NCBI GenBank assembly: GCA_013360825.1
Contig: JABWAY010000004.1
Span: 1 to 32,292, forward strand
Direction: 5' to 3'
DNA length: 32,292 nucleotides
From: Candidatus Brocadiia bacterium
GTDB taxonomy: Bacteria > Planctomycetota > MHYJ01 > WSZJ01
The translations under genes and the position numbers were made by a program. This document shows, piece after piece, positions 29,044 through 32,292 of the stretch. Every line of letters starts with the position of its first letter. The stretch's first letter is position 1. The notes under the pieces were generated by a model. The model saw nothing but the letters and a program-made list of their open reading frames with translations, made no database searches and was not told the origin of the DNA.

Positions 29044-31151
29044 GACGCGGGCGCCTCCTCCGGTGCCGCCGCCGGCTCCGCTCCCGCGAAGTAGGGCGCC
29101 GCCCAGGAGTGCTCCGGGGGCGCGTGGGGCTGGAACGCGACCGCGAATCCCAGCCGCCTCATTTCCTGGATGTAGGCGTTCGGAGGAATCTCGGCATTCC
29201 CGAACCGCGACTGCTCCCGCAGCGCCGCGAGAGACGCGTACGTCTTCGCGAACGCCCAGCGCAGCCTCCACCGCGCGCGGCGGTCCTGCGGGGGATCGAT
29301 CCGCACGACCCCCTCGCTCGAAAAGACCTTCACGCTTCCGAACTCCAGCGCGTCCAGGAAATCGTCGGGCAGGGGGAGGAAGCGCCGCCACCCGCCCTCC
29401 GCGGGCATCTGCACCGGCTCCCCCGGGACCTTGGTCGGCGACTCCTCGCCGAGCCCGAGCGGGTGGGCGCGGATCGTTCCCTCGTACCGGCGCGCCACGA
29501 CGTGAGAGTGGGCCTGCCGTTTGTCCGGCGCCGGATTCAGCGTCTCGTGGATCCACCGCCAGAGCCGCCACCGTTTCTGGTGCCCGACCGTCACGCGCCA
29601 GCCCCCGCCGGCGCCCCGGGGGAGGGCGTAGAGCCCGTAGGTCCTCCTCGAGAGCCAGGCCAGGAGCCGGCCGAGGACCTCTTCCTCCTCGGCGGAACCC
29701 GCCGCCTGGATGTCGACCTGTCCTTCCCGGTTCTGTTCCACGAGGAGGGGCATCACGGTCTCGCGGAAGCTGGCGAAGCCGGGGAGGGACGCGACGCGGA
29801 CGCGTTCGAGCAGGTCCTCGCAGGCGCTCCGGATCGTCGGGCTCCACTCCTTCTGGACGCCCTTCGCGACCAGCTCGAGCGCGAACTGTTCCGCGACGGC
29901 GCCGTCGAACTGGCCGACGGAGATGAGCTGCTCGAGCGCGTCTCCGGCATGGCGGATGGCGACGCGGAGGGGCATGGGGTCTTCTTCGCGTTCGAACAGG
30001 AGGCGCCACTCCTGGAATGCGATTTCCGCGCCGTGGGGCTGGAGGGCCCAGCGCCCGAGGGTGAGCGAGATGGCGGCGCGGACCTCCGGGACCGGGTCCC
30101 ACTCCTCCCTCATGAGGACGTACTCCCGCAGGAGCGGCCAGGAGCGGTCGGCGTCGCGGGCGCCGAGGGCGAGGATGGCGCCCTGCCGGACATACGGGGA
30201 CGGATCCGGGCCGGCCAGGACGGCCTGCACCAGGTCGAGGGAGGACACCTCGTCGAGGGCGTCGTTCCCGCGCTCGATGAGGAAGCGCCGCACGAAGATA
30301 TCGTCGGGGATGCGGGGATCGGGGTTGCGCAGGCGTTGCCGCGCGAGCCGCAGGGCGTCGACGGGGGAGGCGAGCAGCCAGGCCTGAAGCGCCGAGCACT
30401 GCACCCAGGTGTCGGCCCAGGGATTCTGCGCCCGCACGGCCAGCGCGTGGAGCGCGGCGGGGTCGATCACGATTCCCTGCTTCGGGTTGCGGTTCGCGCG
30501 GAGAATCGACACCAGGGCGTCGATCCACTCGCGCTCGAGGTGGACCGGCAGCCGCAGCTGCATCGCCCTGTGGAACGACTCCAGGAACCCGGTCTTCTCC
30601 ATCACGTCGGCCGGCGTGCGGCCCCGGTCGGGACCGCAGCGGGAGAGCGCGCGGGACGAGAGGAAGACGAGGGTCTGCTGGAAACGCCGGGCGGAGCGCT
30701 GGGCGCGGCGAGCGAGCTCGAGGATGGCCTCCCAGTCCATGAACCGCCCGAAGGCGGCGCGGTCCCCGCGCAGCTGCTCGGGGGTCCGGCGGAGGAACTG
30801 AAGCGTGTCGAGGTAGAGCGACTCGCGCTCGGCGGAGGTGGAGGCATACCGGAGCGCGGCCTCCTGGACCCCCAGGTGCGTGTCGATCTCCTGGATCCGG
30901 TTCTCCGCCCGCTCGATGCAGCGGACCGCCCCGCCGATCATCGCGAGGTACGGATCCCGCTTGAGCATCGGGTCGAGCCCCGGAAACACGGTGCGGACGG
31001 CCCCGACGGCGCGGGTCAGGTGGCGCGACATGAGCCGGCGCATCAGCGGCGGGACCGGGCGGAGGACGTCGTCGATCACGCCGTCCAGCGCCCGTCCGCT
31101 GACCTCGCGGGTGTCCGGCGCCCTCTCAAAGGACCGCGTTACTGTCGCCAC
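29040..31151 (-). CDS. HEAT-like repeat helical protein of unknown function
   Basis: GTG at 31151: MATVTRSFERAPDTREVSGRALDGVIDDVLRPVPPLMRRLMSRHLTRAV...; repeat-like helices (SSLDLVQAVLAGPDPSPYVRQGAILALGARDADRSWPLLREYVLMREEWDPVPEVRAAISLTLGRWAL). Confidence 0.75.
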   Translation of the reverse strand: MATVTRSFERAPDTREVSGRALDGVIDDVLRPVPPLMRRLMSRHLTRAVGAVRTVFPGLDPMLKRDPYLAMIGGAVRCIERAENRIQEIDTHLGVQEAALRYASTSAERESLYLDTLQFLRRTPEQLRGDRAAFGRFMDWEAILELARRAQRSARRFQQTLVFLSSRALSRCGPDRGRTPADVMEKTGFLESFHRAMQLRLPVHLEREWIDALVSILRANRNPKQGIVIDPAALHALAVRAQNPWADTWVQCSALQAWLLASPVDALRLARQRLRNPDPRIPDDIFVRRFLIERGNDALDEVSSLDLVQAVLAGPDPSPYVRQGAILALGARDADRSWPLLREYVLMREEWDPVPEVRAAISLTLGRWALQPHGAEIAFQEWRLLFEREEDPMPLRVAIRHAGDALEQLISVGQFDGAVAEQFALELVAKGVQKEWSPTIRSACEDLLERVRVASLPGFASFRETVMPLLVEQNREGQVDIQAAGSAEEEEVLGRLLAWLSRRTYGLYALPRGAGGGWRVTVGHQKRWRLWRWIHETLNPAPDKRQAHSHVVARRYEGTIRAHPLGLGEESPTKVPGEPVQMPAEGGWRRFLPLPDDFLDALEFGSVKVFSSEGVVRIDPPQDRRARWRLRWAFAKTYASLAALREQSRFGNAEIPPNAYIQEMRRLGFAVAFQPHAPPEHSWAAPYFAGAEPAAAPEEAPAS

Positions 31152-32292
31152 GGAAACCTCGCTTCCTGATACCGCTCGAACCGCTGCAGTTCCGGGTCGA
31201 TGTGTTCGTGTCGCGTGCCGTCGCGGCCGCCGAACCGGAAGGTGAGGGAGGCGCGCACCTCGCGTTCGTGGTCGTCGAAATCGTAGGAGAAGCCGGCGCC
31301 GGCGGACATCCAGGTGCCGCGTCCGAGCCAGGTTTCCCATGCGACGTCGAGGGCGGCGATGCGGGAGGACGTCCGCCGGGAACGGTGGTCGTCGTCGATG
31401 CGAAGGACGCGCACGACGGAGAACTCGGCGAAGAGATCCTCGTGGTGGGCCTGGACGTCGACGCCGTAGGTCCAGCGGTCGGGATCCCACGGGAGGAGGG
31501 AGCGGTTGGAGCGGGTGCCGGCGCGCATGTCGATGCGGACATTCTGCCACGGGATGGCGCGCAGGCGGATGTCGGCGGCAAGCCAGCGATCGTGGTCGTC
31601 GCGATAGTCGTTGTGGATGAGCGGGTGCGGCTCGATTGAGGCGGCGCGCCGGTCGCCCAGGGAGGACCACCAGGAGTTCATCGAGGCCGCGACGAACAGG
31701 ATCCACTGTTCGTCGAGGACCTGGCGCCATCGCAGGCGAGCATCGGTCTCGTAGGAGTAGCCGGTGTAGCCGTGGAGATTCTCCACCCACCCCTGGACGA
31801 TCACCCGCGCGCTGAGGTCGGGGCGCGTGCTGAACGTGTAGTTGGCGCGGATCTCGGCCCCGAGCAGAACCGGGTAGGTCGCGGCCTTCCGGGCCTCGAG
31901 GCTGAAGCGGGCGTAGAAGGGCGCCTCGAACGGCTTCCAGTGGAGGCGCGCACCGGAACGGATCTCGTCCACGTCGGCGTTGTCGCCGTCGCGGAATTCG
32001 CCCGCGTGCCGGAGGGCGCCCGCGACATTGAGTTCCAGGATGCCGGGGTACTCCACCAGCCGCCACTGCTCCCGCTCCCCTTCGCGCGGCCCCGGGATCC
32101 GGTCCGGTGCGGGCGGCGCGACGGCCTCGGCGGCCATATCGCCGCGGGGAACGGGGGGCGACACCGCCCGCGCGAGGGCCGCGCCGTCCACCGTGCGGAC
32201 CGCCAGGCGCACGAACGAGTCGCCGGGAATCTCGAACTCCGCTTCCCCCGCCCCCGCCCGGGCGACGCCGGACAGGAAGGTCCGCGAGATGG
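31139..32292 (-). CDS. Outer-membrane beta-barrel-like protein (5' end beyond right edge)
   Basis: Open through the right edge (...ISRTFLSGVARAGAGEAEFEIPGDSFV-RLAVRTVDG...); alternating amphipathic aromatic strands (FYARFSLEARKAATYPVLLGAEIRANYTFSTRPDLSARVIVQGWVENLHGYTGYSYETDARLRW); ends near ASLTFRFGGRDG. Confidence 0.65.
   Translation of the reverse strand, partial: ISRTFLSGVARAGAGEAEFEIPGDSFVRLAVRTVDGAALARAVSPPVPRGDMAAEAVAPPAPDRIPGPREGEREQWRLVEYPGILELNVAGALRHAGEFRDGDNADVDEIRSGARLHWKPFEAPFYARFSLEARKAATYPVLLGAEIRANYTFSTRPDLSARVIVQGWVENLHGYTGYSYETDARLRWRQVLDEQWILFVAASMNSWWSSLGDRRAASIEPHPLIHNDYRDDHDRWLAADIRLRAIPWQNVRIDMRAGTRSNRSLLPWDPDRWTYGVDVQAHHEDLFAEFSVVRVLRIDDDHRSRRTSSRIAALDVAWETWLGRGTWMSAGAGFSYDFDDHEREVRASLTFRFGGRDGTRHEHIDPELQRFERYQEARFPWRQ

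Noticed and set aside
26245-29094. 949-aa plus-strand ORF
   Set aside because: Overlaps dapF out of frame and is antisense to the PgsB-like gene.

Overview
High-GC bacterial chromosomal window with about 26 protein-coding genes, two tRNA genes and several readable regulatory sites. No rRNA, CRISPR array, IS element or prophage was recognised. In order: (i) the 5' part of a secreted FN3-like surface protein, running off the left edge on the minus strand; (ii) RNase D, tRNA-Val(GAC), an AT-hook/histone-H1-like nucleoid protein, and tRNA-Ala(CGC); (iii) a two-gene unit of a coiled-coil protein plus an actin-like (ASKHA-fold) ATPase, closed by a strong intrinsic terminator; (iv) a flippase-like membrane protein; (v) a two-component/c-di-GMP-type signalling cluster (REC-PilZ, REC with degenerate GGDEF, histidine kinase, Rcp1-like receiver, divergent GAF-histidine kinase); (vi) a four-gene ABC exporter cassette plus a small lipoprotein; (vii) argS, a methyltransferase, an NDP-sugar epimerase and carB, with a terminator in the carB leader; (viii) a UvrD-type helicase and a small basic protein, divergent from a FabZ-like dehydratase and dapF (apparent ATC start); (ix) an overlapping operon of a beta-barrel-like protein, a HEAT-like protein and an enlarged PgsB/CapB-type poly-gamma-glutamate ligase homologue, running off the right edge. 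The best candidates for something undescribed are the coiled-coil/actin-like pair, the enlarged PgsB operon, and the nucleoid-protein gene with its clustered CATTG boxes. The very long ORFs opposite known genes are GC-driven antisense artefacts. All domain assignments come from reading motifs by eye; no database search was run.
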